From an uncultured Bacilli bacterium (lineage in GTDB: Bacteria; Bacillota_I; Bacilli_A; RFN20; CAG-288), in NCBI GenBank assembly GCA_944371605.1, contig CALVXU010000030.1, positions 116,187 through 180,186 of the forward strand: a stretch of DNA of 64,000 nucleotides. Direction: 5' to 3'. Within the stretch, counting starts at the first letter, position 1; each line of letters begins with the position of its first letter. Under the pieces are notes generated by a model. It did no database searches and was not told the origin of the DNA. It was given only the letters and a program-made list of their open reading frames with translations. Shown here piece by piece: positions 26,481-36,055 of the stretch. The translations under genes were made by a program, and so were the position numbers.

Positions 26481-27700
26481 TTAAGCTCCAAAATCAACAG
26501 ATAAGTAATCTAAATTGAATGCACAACTGCCACCATGGCAATTAATGTATTCACTAGCGACGACAAATTTAACAACATTGAGTCCTTCTACGACATTCAT
26601 AGTTCCGAAATTGACTGTTTTCCAGTTAGCCCAAAGCATCGCATTAACTCCGCCGACATCTTCAACTGTGCCGCCTTCAAGGATGACATCATCAGAGATG
26701 TTAGCTTTAGTGCCATTAAGAGTCACTTCAACAGTTTTGTTAAACTGCATATCTCCCATCTCTTCAGGAACCCAATTACCATCATCCTTAATCAAATAAC
26801 CACTCGCAGCTTGAATTGAGATATCAGCTGTGGTTGCGACTTCACTGGTGAAGTAGAATTCGATGACATTACCATTCTTCAAATCGCCTAAATAGGCTTT
26901 CCCACTAGCATATTCAGCATCATCAACACCAGAAACAGCACGGATAGTACCACTCTGACTTGGTTCAGTTAAATAATCACCATCATCTGTAATTTTAAGT
27001 CTAACATAGTTAGTATTTTCAGCTGTCGGCTCTGTGAAGAGAATATTTTCACCTTCAATCTTGTAGCCATTGATAACAGTGATATCAAAAGTAGCAGTTT
27101 GTGTTTTGTAGCTAACAGTGACAGTGTAGGGTTCTCGTTTCCCCTCTAATTCAACAGTATCACCCTCTTTAATAGTTTTTCCATCAACAGATAGTGTATA
27201 TTCATCAGCACTAAGAACTTTTGGCTCTTTTTGATTTTCTAGAGTAGCAGTTACTTCTAAACCGGTGAAATCATAGACACCACCACGAGCAAAAGCTGTG
27301 CTGATAGGATCGTTAGTGATTTCTAATTTAGTGCAAACGATAGCATTAACAGTGATATTGCAGGTAGTAGATTTATTTTCATATGTGAGAGTGACCGAAG
27401 TATCATTGACTGATAAGGGACCATCAGGATCAACTTTAACGCGATAGTTGTTGACTTTTTCAGTGGAATCATCACTATAAGTAGCAGTGATTTCCATGCC
27501 AGACTTATCGAATTCTTCACCTTCAAGATAAACAGTTTTTGTCGGCGCTTTTGTGACAGCGATGGATTCTAAAACTTTTTGAGTTTTCCCCCCCCTGTAC
27601 CAACTGATGAACTAGTTTGAGTACAAGAAGTCAAAGAGGTAGCAAAAGACATTCCGAAGACTAATGATAAAGCGACTAGACCTAATGCTTTCTTCTTCAT
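26481..27700 (-). CDS. Ig/CBM-like surface lipoprotein, out of frame at a G8 tract
   Basis: A good lipoprotein start lies at 27698-27700 (MKKKALGL onward, lipobox LTSC), behind an AAGGAAAT site. After about 37 codons the frame meets eight G (27588-27595) and then stops at TAG within six codons. From 27587 downward the main body is open in another frame: two Big_3 Ig domains followed by a CBM6/35-like domain that ends in NLDYLSVDF. Nine (or six) G would join the two parts into one protein of about 405 residues. As read here the gene is off. Translation of only the body (from an internal Met at 27497) would lack the export signal. Without the lesion it would be the surface partner of GH3 3. Confidence 0.85.
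27588..27595 (-). repeat. G8 homopolymer that breaks the lipoprotein frame
   Basis: On the coding strand this is eight G between the signal peptide and the first Ig domain. Nine would restore the frame. It occupies the same place relative to the lipid-attachment cysteine as the tracts at 2853 and 37260. Confidence 0.9.
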
Positions 27701-27783
27701 ATTTTATTGATTTCCTTTCTAGGTTTCAAAAGCATGTTGAAACCCCTTTCTTAATTATTGTTAATTCAATAATCCGGTGCAAT

Positions 27784-27835
27784 CCACTAAAAAAAGCTTG
27801 AGGTGTATAAGATACACTTTTTAATCAGTTAGTGG
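27784..27835. other. Nested inverted repeats upstream of the GH3 3 operon
   Basis: An outer pair CCACTAA/TTAGTGG (27784-27790 with 27829-27835) encloses a perfect inner palindrome GTGTAT-AAG-ATACAC (27803-27817). It lies in the leader or promoter region of the lipoprotein/GH3 3 operon and downstream of a terminator. It could be an operator for a dimeric repressor or an RNA hairpin. I cannot tell which. Confidence 0.45.
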
Positions 27836-27870
27836 TATTTCGCCATAAAAATTCATCGAATAATCAAGAC

Positions 27871-27903
27871 AAAAAAACTACTTTTGAATCATCTCAAAAA
27901 TAG
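27871..27903 (-). terminator. Terminator of the maltodextrin operon
   Basis: On the minus strand, stem CTATTTTTGA/TCAAAAGTAG (10 bp with one G-U pair; plus-strand 27894-27903 with 27878-27887) is followed by T7. It lies about 35 bp beyond the last lipoprotein gene of the operon. Confidence 0.75.
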
Positions 27904-27912
27904 TTAAGTCTA

Positions 27913-27926
27913 TTAAAACGATTACA
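27913..27926. promoter_or_regulatory. cre-like site at the end of the maltodextrin operon
   Basis: On the minus strand it reads TGTAATCGTTTTAA, one mismatch from the cre consensus. It lies upstream of a terminator rather than at an obvious promoter, so its role is doubtful. It may act as a distant site for the lipoprotein/GH3 3 operon. Confidence 0.3.
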
Positions 27927-27939
27927 TTTAAAATAAAGT

Positions 27940-28701
27940 TTATATATCTAGTTTTGTATTATATGAAACATCTATCAAAGTTATGTTTCTTTCAGAAGAT
28001 GTGAAATTATCATTGATCAATTCTAATGATTCGAGCATTCCAACGCTATTCATAACTATCTTTTCATTGACGATTCCTTCTTCTTGATCATTTTTGAATG
28101 GATAATTATCTAAATGATAAAGAAGTTTATCATCTTGAATATCTATATACATGTCAAATTTAGCTACTGAAATAAAAAAATCAGCATAATATAAACCACC
28201 AGAAACTCCATCGATTTGATTAGACGAATAAAAAATCTTATCGATTCGTGATTGAATAAGACTTTTGGGTGTCTCGATTTCGTTTTGATAGATGCTCTTC
28301 TCATCAGGTTTATTCAAATCCTTATATCCTTCTTTATAAACAGTAGTTATAAAAACATCACTGCTTTCATCTGATTTTGTTTCAGCTGTGGTATAGGTCA
28401 CATACATTTGACTGTCTTGATCAAAGAGATGATGTTGACCTGAAAAAGTCTCGATCACTTGCGAATAATATTCGTCAGAGTTTGTCAAATCAGCGACAAA
28501 AGAGATGGTGGTCTCACCTAATTCCTCTTGATTTGTTCTCTTTTCTAAAAGAGAAGAATAAGTCAAAGAAATAGTTTTAGTAAACTCTTTGGCTTTCTCT
28601 AAACTACAGGTGCTTAAAAACTCTGATATATCTTGTCGGATATCATTAGAACAAGAAGATAATAAGATAAATAAACTTGATAAAAGATAAAGTTTCTTCA
28701 T
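27940..28701 (-). CDS. Small lipoprotein A of the maltodextrin operon, unknown family
   Basis: The protein has 253 residues. A lipoprotein signal peptide ends at LSSC. The mature part is rich in beta-strand pattern, with many Thr, Ser and Tyr, and resembles the general look of LolA-like or substrate-handling lipoproteins, but I see no diagnostic motif. It starts 2 bp after the stop of the preceding lipoprotein gene and is the last gene before a terminator. Function unknown. Position suggests a role in alpha-glucan uptake or in assembling the surface proteins. Confidence 0.75.
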   Translation of the reverse strand: MKKLYLLSSLFILLSSCSNDIRQDISEFLSTCSLEKAKEFTKTISLTYSSLLEKRTNQEELGETTISFVADLTNSDEYYSQVIETFSGQHHLFDQDSQMYVTYTTAETKSDESSDVFITTVYKEGYKDLNKPDEKSIYQNEIETPKSLIQSRIDKIFYSSNQIDGVSGGLYYADFFISVAKFDMYIDIQDDKLLYHLDNYPFKNDQEEGIVNEKIVMNSVGMLESLELINDNFTSSERNITLIDVSYNTKLDI

Positions 28702-28703
28702 AT

Positions 28704-29339
28704 CTAAGAATAAGAATAGGTAGTTTTTACATCGACAGTTTTTTCTTTGCTATCGCTTAAAGGATTTTGGCTTTTGATCGTTTCTTCGATGAGTAATCCT
28801 TCAGAATTATAAACTAAAGTGATGTCGAAACGAGCATAGATTTGAACTTCCGAATATAGCATGTTATCGGGATCAGTCAAGACATGGTAGAAGACTAAAT
28901 TTTTGGATAATCCTTCGACAGAAAACACAAGATTGTCATCCCTAGTTTCAAATCGTAACGAAGTTTTGCTATCAAATTCCCATAACAAACGACTAGTGAT
29001 TTTAAAATATCCGTACTGTGAAGTATCCACCGTTTCTAAATCTGCATCATCAGGATAATAAGTTTCCTCATTGAGCAATAAAGGCGTTCTTAAAATGTAC
29101 GAGTATCCGGTGTCGCCTATAATGCCTTTTGGAACATCATAACTCGGCTCTGGATCTTCAAAAGTATCAAAAATGGAAATATTACCTGTGACTGTTAAGG
29201 AATATTTGGTGCTTACCACTTGCTGTAAATTCTTGACCGCTTCTTTAGAAGCTTCAAGCACATCTGTATTATTATTGTTACAAGAAGCCAGTGAAAGTAA
29301 CGGTATCGTGAGCAAGATTATAACTTTATTTAGTTTCAT
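28704..29339 (-). CDS. Small lipoprotein B of the maltodextrin operon, unknown family
   Basis: The protein has 211 residues. A lipoprotein signal ends at LASC, then an Asn-rich spacer and a beta-rich mature domain. It has the same general style as the lipoprotein after it, so they may be distant paralogues, but identity is low and I do not recognise the family. It lies 10 bp after the ATPase gene with a GGGGCG-type spacer, as part of the same operon. Confidence 0.75.
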   Translation of the reverse strand: MKLNKVIILLTIPLLSLASCNNNNTDVLEASKEAVKNLQQVVSTKYSLTVTGNISIFDTFEDPEPSYDVPKGIIGDTGYSYILRTPLLLNEETYYPDDADLETVDTSQYGYFKITSRLLWEFDSKTSLRFETRDDNLVFSVEGLSKNLVFYHVLTDPDNMLYSEVQIYARFDITLVYNSEGLLIEETIKSQNPLSDSKEKTVDVKTTYSYS

Positions 29340-29349
29340 GTTAACGCCC

Positions 29350-31887
29350 CTAATACAATCTGATATTCATGCCTGTTTCAGTGATCATAGATTTCGAAAC
29401 ATCGATTTCAAAAGATACTGTTTGACCGACTTGCAATGACTCATCCACTTTCACATAGACATATTTATCTGAAGATTGCAATTTGATTTTAGCAAACAAT
29501 GCTGACTCGTAATCGAGATTATCGACAACAGTCCCTTTTATAGAATTAGTCGAATCGCTCATGTGGTAAGCGTCATGAGGGACTTCAACTTTGAATTCTT
29601 TGCTGAACACTCTAGTGCCTAAACCTTGAATCAATTTATTTGAAATGATGTCTGACAACAAAGCGAAACAATCGTTTTCAATTTTAAAGAAAAAGACTAA
29701 CGATGCCCTTTCGATAGCATCTTTACGCTTGGATTCCAAAATCTTTAAACGCTTCACATGCTCTTTTAACAAAGATTTTTCACCATGAACTCGATAGTTA
29801 TACTCTTTTTTCTTCTCGTGAATCTCTTTCTTTAAAAGAGAGATTTTTCTTCTTGTAGAAGCGTTCAATGAAGAGATTTTTGCTTCATAGTCCATCGTAG
29901 CGCTATTGATGGCTAAATTTAAGGTATTCTCTTTTTCAGATTGGAAATTATCTTTAAAGATATGATATTCATCGCTGCGCCTTTTAAGAGCGTCTTTGTC
30001 CTTATTATTCTTTTTGAACTCATTAAACTCTTTGATCTCATCGGCCTTTTTTTGATCGAACAAATGATCATTATCAGATTTGAGTTTCTTCTTTAAAGAT
30101 GTGAAATTTGACTTGAGTTCAGCGCTTTGCTTTTTAGCTTCAGCTTTGATTTCTTTAATCTCTCCTCTATTTTTATCGATGAATTCTTTTAACTGTTGTT
30201 CGAGTTTAGATTTTTCTTCATCAGATAAATCAGTGAGAGCCAGTCTTTTCTTTTCATACTCATTATTTTCTAACAGGATTTGCGCATCCATAAATTGAGT
30301 AGCAGATTTGATCTTTTCATCTCTCAATTTGGTAAACTCTGCAAAATCTCCCTTAGAAATAACAGTTTGGTAATTATAGAAAGAAGCCTTATATTCATCG
30401 TATTTTTGAATTGGTTTGATGATATTATCATCATCTTTTTTAACAGTTATTTTTGAATAATCAAAAGAGAGTTTAATTTCTGCTTCAACATCCAAATCCT
30501 CGTTTAGCACCGCGAAGAAAACACGATTATTCACTAATAAATGATATAGTTTAAAACCGTTGATAACCTCTTTATCAATGACTTTTACACATACGCCATT
30601 TTCATCGATTCTAAAGGCGTCAACTGGGATGATGAGACTAGCTTTTTCAACATGCTTGCCTTGTAAAACTAAAGGTAAAGCAAAATGCATACCTAAAAAT
30701 TCGAGTTCTTTATCTGATAATCGTGCATCAAAAACATTTTCTTTTGGAAGTCTTGGCGTGATCGTTTCTTCAGTTACTTTATCAAAGAAGTAGGTGTGAG
30801 ATAAATCAAATTTTATACAGATGGTTTCATTTGGTTTAAGCTCATTGATTCTATCGGACTTGATGATGATTTGACCTTTTTCAGAGACGATTGAATCATC
30901 CTCATCGCTTAATGTAGCATAGATTAAAGTTTCTGATCCTAATTCTTCAAATCTCGAAATCTTTGCTTTGATAGCTAAGTCATCATCTTTATCAGTCAGA
31001 TGAACATGTTCACATCTGATTCCTAAGATTATCGGATGTTTTCCATCTAAATAATCAGGATTGACTTTGATCAATCGATTATATGGGACCTTCAATTGCA
31101 CATTTTCATTTTTAAACTTGATGAGAATATCATCGTTTTCTTTCAATAATGTGCAATCAAAGAAATTCATCTGTGGTGTTCCGATAAATCCGGCGACGAA
31201 GATATTAGATGGATAATCATAAAGATTTTTAGGTGTATCTACTTGTTGGATGCGGCCAGCTTTCATGACGACCACACGATCGCCTAAAGTCATAGCTTCG
31301 ACTTGATCATGAGTGACATAAATAAACGTCGTCTTCAACTTTTGATGTAATTTGGCGATTTCAGTCCTCATCTGGGTTCTAAGTTTAGCATCGAGATTAG
31401 ATAAAGGCTCATCCAGTAACATGACCTTTGGATCTCTCAAAATGGCTCTACCTAATGCGACGCGCTGCCTTTGACCACCAGACATCGCACGAGGCTTACG
31501 ATCCAAATAATCTTTGATTCCTAAAATCTCACTTGCCCATAAAACTTTTTCCTGAATCACATCATCAGGAACATGGCGAAGCTTTAAACCAAAAGCCATA
31601 TTTTCATAAACAGTCATATGAGGATATAGAGCATAGTTTTGAAAAACCATCGCTATATCTCTATCTTTTGGTTCGACATCATTGACGATTTGATTATCGA
31701 TATATAATTCGCCCGCAGTGATTTCTTCTAATCCAGCAATCATTCTTAAAGTCGTGGACTTTCCGCAGCCAGATGGACCGACGAAAACGATGAATTCCCC
31801 ATTTTTAATATCCAATGAAACATCATTAACAGCTTTTGTTCCATTAGGATAAACCTTGTAAATGTGTTCGAGTTTTAAACTTGCCAT
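29350..31887 (-). CDS. Sugar ABC transporter ATPase (MsmX/MalK type) with long coiled-coil extension
   Basis: The protein has 845 residues, against about 370 for MsmX, MalK or UgpC. Residues 1-240 are a canonical ATPase: Walker A GPSGCGKST, Q-loop, signature SGGQRQR, Walker B VMLLDEP and the switch His in THD. TOBE/OB-like regulatory domains follow to about 370, and a second OB-like segment runs to about 500. Then comes a highly charged Lys/Glu-rich helical region of about 200 residues (about 510-715) predicted to form a coiled coil. A final OB-like domain (about 755-845) resembles a TOBE unit, as if the coiled coil had been inserted into the regulatory domain. It energises the MalFG-type permease encoded upstream. 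The extension might mediate dimer regulation or cytosolic anchoring. That is conjecture. Confidence 0.9.
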   Translation of the reverse strand: MASLKLEHIYKVYPNGTKAVNDVSLDIKNGEFIVFVGPSGCGKSTTLRMIAGLEEITAGELYIDNQIVNDVEPKDRDIAMVFQNYALYPHMTVYENMAFGLKLRHVPDDVIQEKVLWASEILGIKDYLDRKPRAMSGGQRQRVALGRAILRDPKVMLLDEPLSNLDAKLRTQMRTEIAKLHQKLKTTFIYVTHDQVEAMTLGDRVVVMKAGRIQQVDTPKNLYDYPSNIFVAGFIGTPQMNFFDCTLLKENDDILIKFKNENVQLKVPYNRLIKVNPDYLDGKHPIILGIRCEHVHLTDKDDDLAIKAKISRFEELGSETLIYATLSDEDDSIVSEKGQIIIKSDRINELKPNETICIKFDLSHTYFFDKVTEETITPRLPKENVFDARLSDKELEFLGMHFALPLVLQGKHVEKASLIIPVDAFRIDENGVCVKVIDKEVINGFKLYHLLVNNRVFFAVLNEDLDVEAEIKLSFDYSKITVKKDDDNIIKPIQKYDEYKASFYNYQTVISKGDFAEFTKLRDEKIKSATQFMDAQILLENNEYEKKRLALTDLSDEEKSKLEQQLKEFIDKNRGEIKEIKAEAKKQSAELKSNFTSLKKKLKSDNDHLFDQKKADEIKEFNEFKKNNKDKDALKRRSDEYHIFKDNFQSEKENTLNLAINSATMDYEAKISSLNASTRRKISLLKKEIHEKKKEYNYRVHGEKSLLKEHVKRLKILESKRKDAIERASLVFFFKIENDCFALLSDIISNKLIQGLGTRVFSKEFKVEVPHDAYHMSDSTNSIKGTVVDNLDYESALFAKIKLQSSDKYVYVKVDESLQVGQTVSFEIDVSKSMITETGMNIRLY

Positions 31888-31901
31888 AAAATATCCCCTC
31901 T

Positions 31902-33509
31902 CTAGTACTCTAATAATGCGATGCTATATGGTGGTAATTTCAACTCACCATTTAAATATGTCGCTTGAACATCGTTGTCTGATAATAAAACATGTTTGAC
32001 ATCTAGTTCTGTCTTATAAGATAAAGTTTGATTCATCGAAAAATTAAAGACCAATTTTATCTTTTCGTCTTCATAAGTTTTATCATAAGCCAAAAGATAA
32101 ACATCTTTATTTGAATTGACCTGTTTATCTTCTTCAGTGACTGAAATCACTCCTCTAGCTATCGATTTATAAGCATTTCTTAAAAGATTAGCTTTTTTTT
32201 GATAATTGAGAATGGAGTTTGTATCTTTGAGTTGTTCTTCAGCAGTTCCGAAATAATTCGTCTGTTTGCTACTATAAATAGGATCATCACATTCGATAGC
32301 TTCTTCTCCCCAATAATAATGGGTTCGATAATTACTATCAGCATAATCACCACCAGGATTATTGGCAGAACTCATACCGATTTCATCACCATAATAAGTG
32401 AAGTTACATCCATTACACATCGCTAATAAACCGAGCTGCATCTTCGTGCGTCCGATATCGCCTGATTGTGTGATTCTATTCATATCATGATTATCTAAAA
32501 ATGGTGCAGATACATTAGTTTCACAGTTTAGCATTTCTAATTGTCCATCCAAATATTCATCTCTCATCATACCTTCAAATCCGAAACTATTCATGATGAA
32601 AGAAGAAGGATATGCGCTTGACATCGGAAAGTAAAAGAACGAATCTATTTCCGATTTGGAATACTCTTGAATGATGCTTTTTGAATCCCAAACTTCAGCC
32701 ACCAAATATGTATCTTTAATAGATTGACACATCTTTTTAAAATTATTTAAGACCTTGATATTTTCATTCACATCATTCAAATAATAATATTTAGCTGCAT
32801 CAAGTCTAAATCCATCAACACCTAGATTTAAGTAATATGAAAATACTTCTTCAGCTAACTGATAGGCTAGTGGATTATCATAATTGAGTTCTGGCATATC
32901 AGAAGAAAAATTAGCCTCATAGTAAAAAGAATTGCCACCTGCTCGATAATATTTTTTTCCGCTTTGCTCAGCTTCTTCTAAAGTATCATAGAAAACGTAA
33001 AGTTCTGAATAGGCGCTTTCCTCATCGGTGAGCGTCTCACCATTAATCTTTTTTTGATGGGATAATAAAGCTTTTTCAAACCATTCGCAATAATAACCCG
33101 TGTGATTCAAAGGGACATCTAAAATCACTTTCATATCATGCTGATGAGCAGAATTCAAAAGCTGTTCTAAATCAGCAGTAGTCCCAAAATCTTCGTCGAT
33201 GCTGAAATAGTCATTGACATCATATTTATGATAAGAACTAGAAGCAAATATCGGAGTTAAATATAAACCAGTAAATCCTAAATCAGATAAATAGGTGATC
33301 TTAGAGGTTATGCCGTTTAAATCTCCGATTCCATCATTATCACTATCAACAAAAGAGCTGACAAATATCTCATAATAGTTGCGATATTTGTCATCGATGA
33401 CTCGCTTTGGAATTTCTTCTTCAATTATTTGGCCTTCTAGAGATGAAGAAGAGCCATCATGACAAGAAATCAAAAATGGTATTAATCCAAGAATATATAG
33501 TTTTTTCAT
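31902..33509 (-). CDS. GH13 alpha-amylase-family lipoprotein
   Basis: The protein has about 535 residues. The start is the ATG at 33507-33509 (MKKLYILGL...), overlapping the permease stop as ATGA. A longer open frame upstream is not needed and would hide the signal peptide. The lipobox is LISC. The GH13 barrel is complete: DGIGDLNGI, VPLNHTG, nucleophile Asp in GFRLDAAKY, acid/base Glu in VAEVWD, and the transition-state Asp in LDNHDMNR. It is predicted to hydrolyse starch or maltodextrin alpha-1,4 bonds outside the cell, feeding the ABC transporter encoded in the same operon. Confidence 0.93.
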   Translation of the reverse strand: MKKLYILGLIPFLISCHDGSSSSLEGQIIEEEIPKRVIDDKYRNYYEIFVSSFVDSDNDGIGDLNGITSKITYLSDLGFTGLYLTPIFASSSYHKYDVNDYFSIDEDFGTTADLEQLLNSAHQHDMKVILDVPLNHTGYYCEWFEKALLSHQKKINGETLTDEESAYSELYVFYDTLEEAEQSGKKYYRAGGNSFYYEANFSSDMPELNYDNPLAYQLAEEVFSYYLNLGVDGFRLDAAKYYYLNDVNENIKVLNNFKKMCQSIKDTYLVAEVWDSKSIIQEYSKSEIDSFFYFPMSSAYPSSFIMNSFGFEGMMRDEYLDGQLEMLNCETNVSAPFLDNHDMNRITQSGDIGRTKMQLGLLAMCNGCNFTYYGDEIGMSSANNPGGDYADSNYRTHYYWGEEAIECDDPIYSSKQTNYFGTAEEQLKDTNSILNYQKKANLLRNAYKSIARGVISVTEEDKQVNSNKDVYLLAYDKTYEDEKIKLVFNFSMNQTLSYKTELDVKHVLLSDNDVQATYLNGELKLPPYSIALLEY

Positions 33510-34423
33510 CCTTTGACTGCTCCGCCAGTGATACCTTCGACATAATATTTCTGTAACCAAAAGAACAAAATCATAATCGGAATAGCGACTACGACTCCAC
33601 CAGCACAGAAGGTCGGAAACATCTCTACTCTCTGCGTCAATGTGATCATCTGTTGTAAACCGACAGCAACTGTCATCATGCTAGGATTTCCTCCAGCGAT
33701 ATAGGATGCTGTCATAAAGTCTCCCCAAGGAGAAGTAAAAGAGATAAGAAGAGTATAAACGATGATCGGCTTAGATAAAGGCATGATGATTCTAAAGAAA
33801 ATAGTGTTCTTGTTTGCACCATCGATCATAGCTGCCTCATCCAATGATTTTGGTATCGTATCAAAGAAACCTTTAGCGATGTAATACTGCATAGCTGAAG
33901 AGGCGATATAAATCAATATCAAAGAGAAAATATTAGATTCCATATGGAATAATTGAAGAGTGAAATAGATGATAATCGTACTTAAGAAACCCGGGAACAT
34001 TCCTAAGACTAAAATCAATCTCATGATTCCTTGACGTCCTTTAAATCTCAAACGTGACAAGGCATATGAAGTTCCCAAAACTAAAACTGTTTGAATTATC
34101 ATCGTCACTAAAGAGATGACGAAAGTGTTCAAATACCATTTCCAAAACGGATAATTAGTATCCGTGAACAGCTTGACATAATTTTCAAATGTCCAAACTG
34201 GATAGCCATTAGCGATGTTTTCTTCAGTCGGGAGATAAGGCATAAAATTAGATGGCGAATATATTGATGATAATGACTGGAAAATCAAGTAAACAAATGG
34301 TATCAACCAGATGATAGAGATGATGGTTAAAAAGATATACAAAAAGATATTTCTAGTAAGAACAGCTCTTTTATGTGAGCGATAACGAGAAGTTTTTTTG
34401 CCTAAAGATAAATCTGTCATCAT
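33506..34423 (-). CDS. malG: Maltodextrin ABC transporter permease, MalG type
   Basis: The protein has 305 residues and six transmembrane helices. The cytosolic EAA loop that docks onto the ATPase is present (DEAAMIDGANKNTIFFRIIMP). It has the short N-terminal tail typical of MalG/GanQ-type permeases. It overlaps the MalF-type gene by 4 bp and the GH13 gene by 4 bp. The substrate, maltodextrin, is inferred from malQ and the GH13 gene. Confidence 0.93.
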   Translation of the reverse strand: MMTDLSLGKKTSRYRSHKRAVLTRNIFLYIFLTIISIIWLIPFVYLIFQSLSSIYSPSNFMPYLPTEENIANGYPVWTFENYVKLFTDTNYPFWKWYLNTFVISLVTMIIQTVLVLGTSYALSRLRFKGRQGIMRLILVLGMFPGFLSTIIIYFTLQLFHMESNIFSLILIYIASSAMQYYIAKGFFDTIPKSLDEAAMIDGANKNTIFFRIIMPLSKPIIVYTLLISFTSPWGDFMTASYIAGGNPSMMTVAVGLQQMITLTQRVEMFPTFCAGGVVVAIPIMILFFWLQKYYVEGITGGAVKG

Positions 34424-36000
34424 TGGAATTCCTCCTCATTTTTCACAGAATTAGAGCGGTTGTAGAAAATCAAAGAAATGACAGCTACCACTGCGAAGAT
34501 GAGCAAGCCGATAACTGAAGCGGCTCCATAATCTTTAGAATTAGAAGTGACCGTCATCTTATAAATCCAAGTGATCAGCAAATCGGTATGGCCAACGCCA
34601 GTCGAAGAAACTTGGTAAGGCACATCAGCGACAGGGTAAGAGAATGCTGGTCCGCCAGAAGTGAGCAAGTAGATAACATTGAAGTTATTGATGTTTCCAA
34701 CAAACTGAGAGATTAAATAAGGAGTAGTGACAAACAACATATATGGAAGTGTGATTTTGATATACATCTTCAATGGTGAAGCTCCATCGATACGAGCTGA
34801 TTCATATAAGTCATCTGGAATGTTCATCAAAAGACCGGAGCAGATGAGCATCGTATAAGGAATGCCTACCCAAGTATTGATCAAAATGATCATCACTTTA
34901 GCTAATAAAGCATCGGATAAAAATGGTATTCCACGCCCTGTGACTAAGCCTAAAGAAGTTAATATCCCATTGACAACACCATAATCTGAAAAGATATATG
35001 AAACTAATAAAAGAGAGATGAATTGTGGAACAGCGATTGTAGATATTAAAACCGTTCTCCAAATCTTTTTTAACTTTATTCCTTTGATATTGATGATCAT
35101 AGCCATGATCATTCCTAAAAAATAATTGGAAAATGTAGCGAAAAACGCCCAAACAAGCGTCCATAATAGTACTTGTCCAAAGACTTCTAAAAAGATGTTA
35201 TTATTGGAAGCTGAACCACTAGCGAATAACTCTTCGAAATTATATAAACCAACCCAATCAAAAAGACTAGTCGGTGTCATATGTTCAGAATTATAATTCG
35301 TAAATCCGACCAAAATCATAATGATTATCGGAATAACAGTGAAGAGAACTAGACCTGACATCGGTAAAAATAGAAGAGTTTTTTCATAACTTTTATCAAA
35401 AATATTTTTAAAAGACTCTTTATCGGAAGCTTTCTTTCCGATATAGTTCATCCTTTGCAGTTTTAAACTGTCTTTCAATTGGTTATACCACAGAAAAATT
35501 AAAATCAAAATCAAGATAAAAGTGATAGTTGAAAACAAAAGAATAGTAAATGAGTTGTCGTAATATACAGTGGTTTCGATGTCGATCAAAAAGTCTGGAT
35601 CAATCACTGTATAAGTCACACGACCTATCTGACCTAGATAAGGCAATGAGGCTAAAGAGGTCCCACCTATCAGGCACATGAACACGATGAAAAAAAGTTC
35701 ATATAAAAAATAAAAAGAGCCTCTCAAAATCTGATTTCTTGTCATCAAACCAAAACCCATTAAAATAAAAGAAATACGGGTCTTATAATCACCTTCTTTT
35801 CCAGCGTGATAAATAGAAGAAAAAACTCCTTCAGCAGATTGTTTTACTTTTCTTGTCTTACTAGGAATCCTTCTAAAGGAATCAGATATTTTTTTAGGTA
35901 AATCAAGGAAAAAATGACTGATTTTATATATTGCCCTCTGCGGTTTTGATAATGAAAGATATTCTAGCTGACTGGCCAGCACTTGTTCTCTATTATCCAT
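34420..36000 (-). CDS. malF: Maltodextrin ABC transporter permease, MalF type
   Basis: The protein has 526 residues. A basic cytosolic N-terminus (about 70 residues) precedes two or three extra hydrophobic segments and an exported loop (about 130-160), as in large MalF proteins. Then comes the core of six helices with the EAA loop (YESARIDGASPLKMYIKITLP). It pairs with the MalG-type permease. A strong hairpin separates it from the binding-protein gene and probably tunes the ratio of binding protein to permease. Confidence 0.92.
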   Translation of the reverse strand: MDNREQVLASQLEYLSLSKPQRAIYKISHFFLDLPKKISDSFRRIPSKTRKVKQSAEGVFSSIYHAGKEGDYKTRISFILMGFGLMTRNQILRGSFYFLYELFFIVFMCLIGGTSLASLPYLGQIGRVTYTVIDPDFLIDIETTVYYDNSFTILLFSTITFILILILIFLWYNQLKDSLKLQRMNYIGKKASDKESFKNIFDKSYEKTLLFLPMSGLVLFTVIPIIIMILVGFTNYNSEHMTPTSLFDWVGLYNFEELFASGSASNNNIFLEVFGQVLLWTLVWAFFATFSNYFLGMIMAMIINIKGIKLKKIWRTVLISTIAVPQFISLLLVSYIFSDYGVVNGILTSLGLVTGRGIPFLSDALLAKVMIILINTWVGIPYTMLICSGLLMNIPDDLYESARIDGASPLKMYIKITLPYMLFVTTPYLISQFVGNINNFNVIYLLTSGGPAFSYPVADVPYQVSSTGVGHTDLLITWIYKMTVTSNSKDYGAASVIGLLIFAVVAVISLIFYNRSNSVKNEEEFQ

Positions 36001-36018
36001 ACATCCCCCTTAAGCAAA

Positions 36019-36046
36019 AAGGATAGCGGAAAAATCCGCTATCCTT
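36019..36046 (-). terminator. Intercistronic hairpin between binding protein and permease genes
   Basis: A perfect 12-bp stem, AAGGATAGCGGA (36019-36030) with TCCGCTATCCTT (36035-36046), has an AAAA loop and is followed on the minus strand by TTTTTG. It lies in the 55-bp gap between malE- and malF-type genes. In many ABC operons such hairpins cause partial termination or protect the 5' message, giving excess binding protein. Confidence 0.7.
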
Positions 36047-36055
36047 AAGATAGAA

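Noticed and set aside
26535-26819. Plus-strand open frames opposite the CBM-like domain of the interrupted lipoprotein
   Set aside because: Antisense shadows with no ribosome binding site, caused by the codon bias of the real gene.
33510-33560. N-terminal extension of the GH13 gene
   Set aside because: The longer frame lies inside the MalG-type gene and would bury the signal peptide. The ATGA-coupled start at 33509 is far better.
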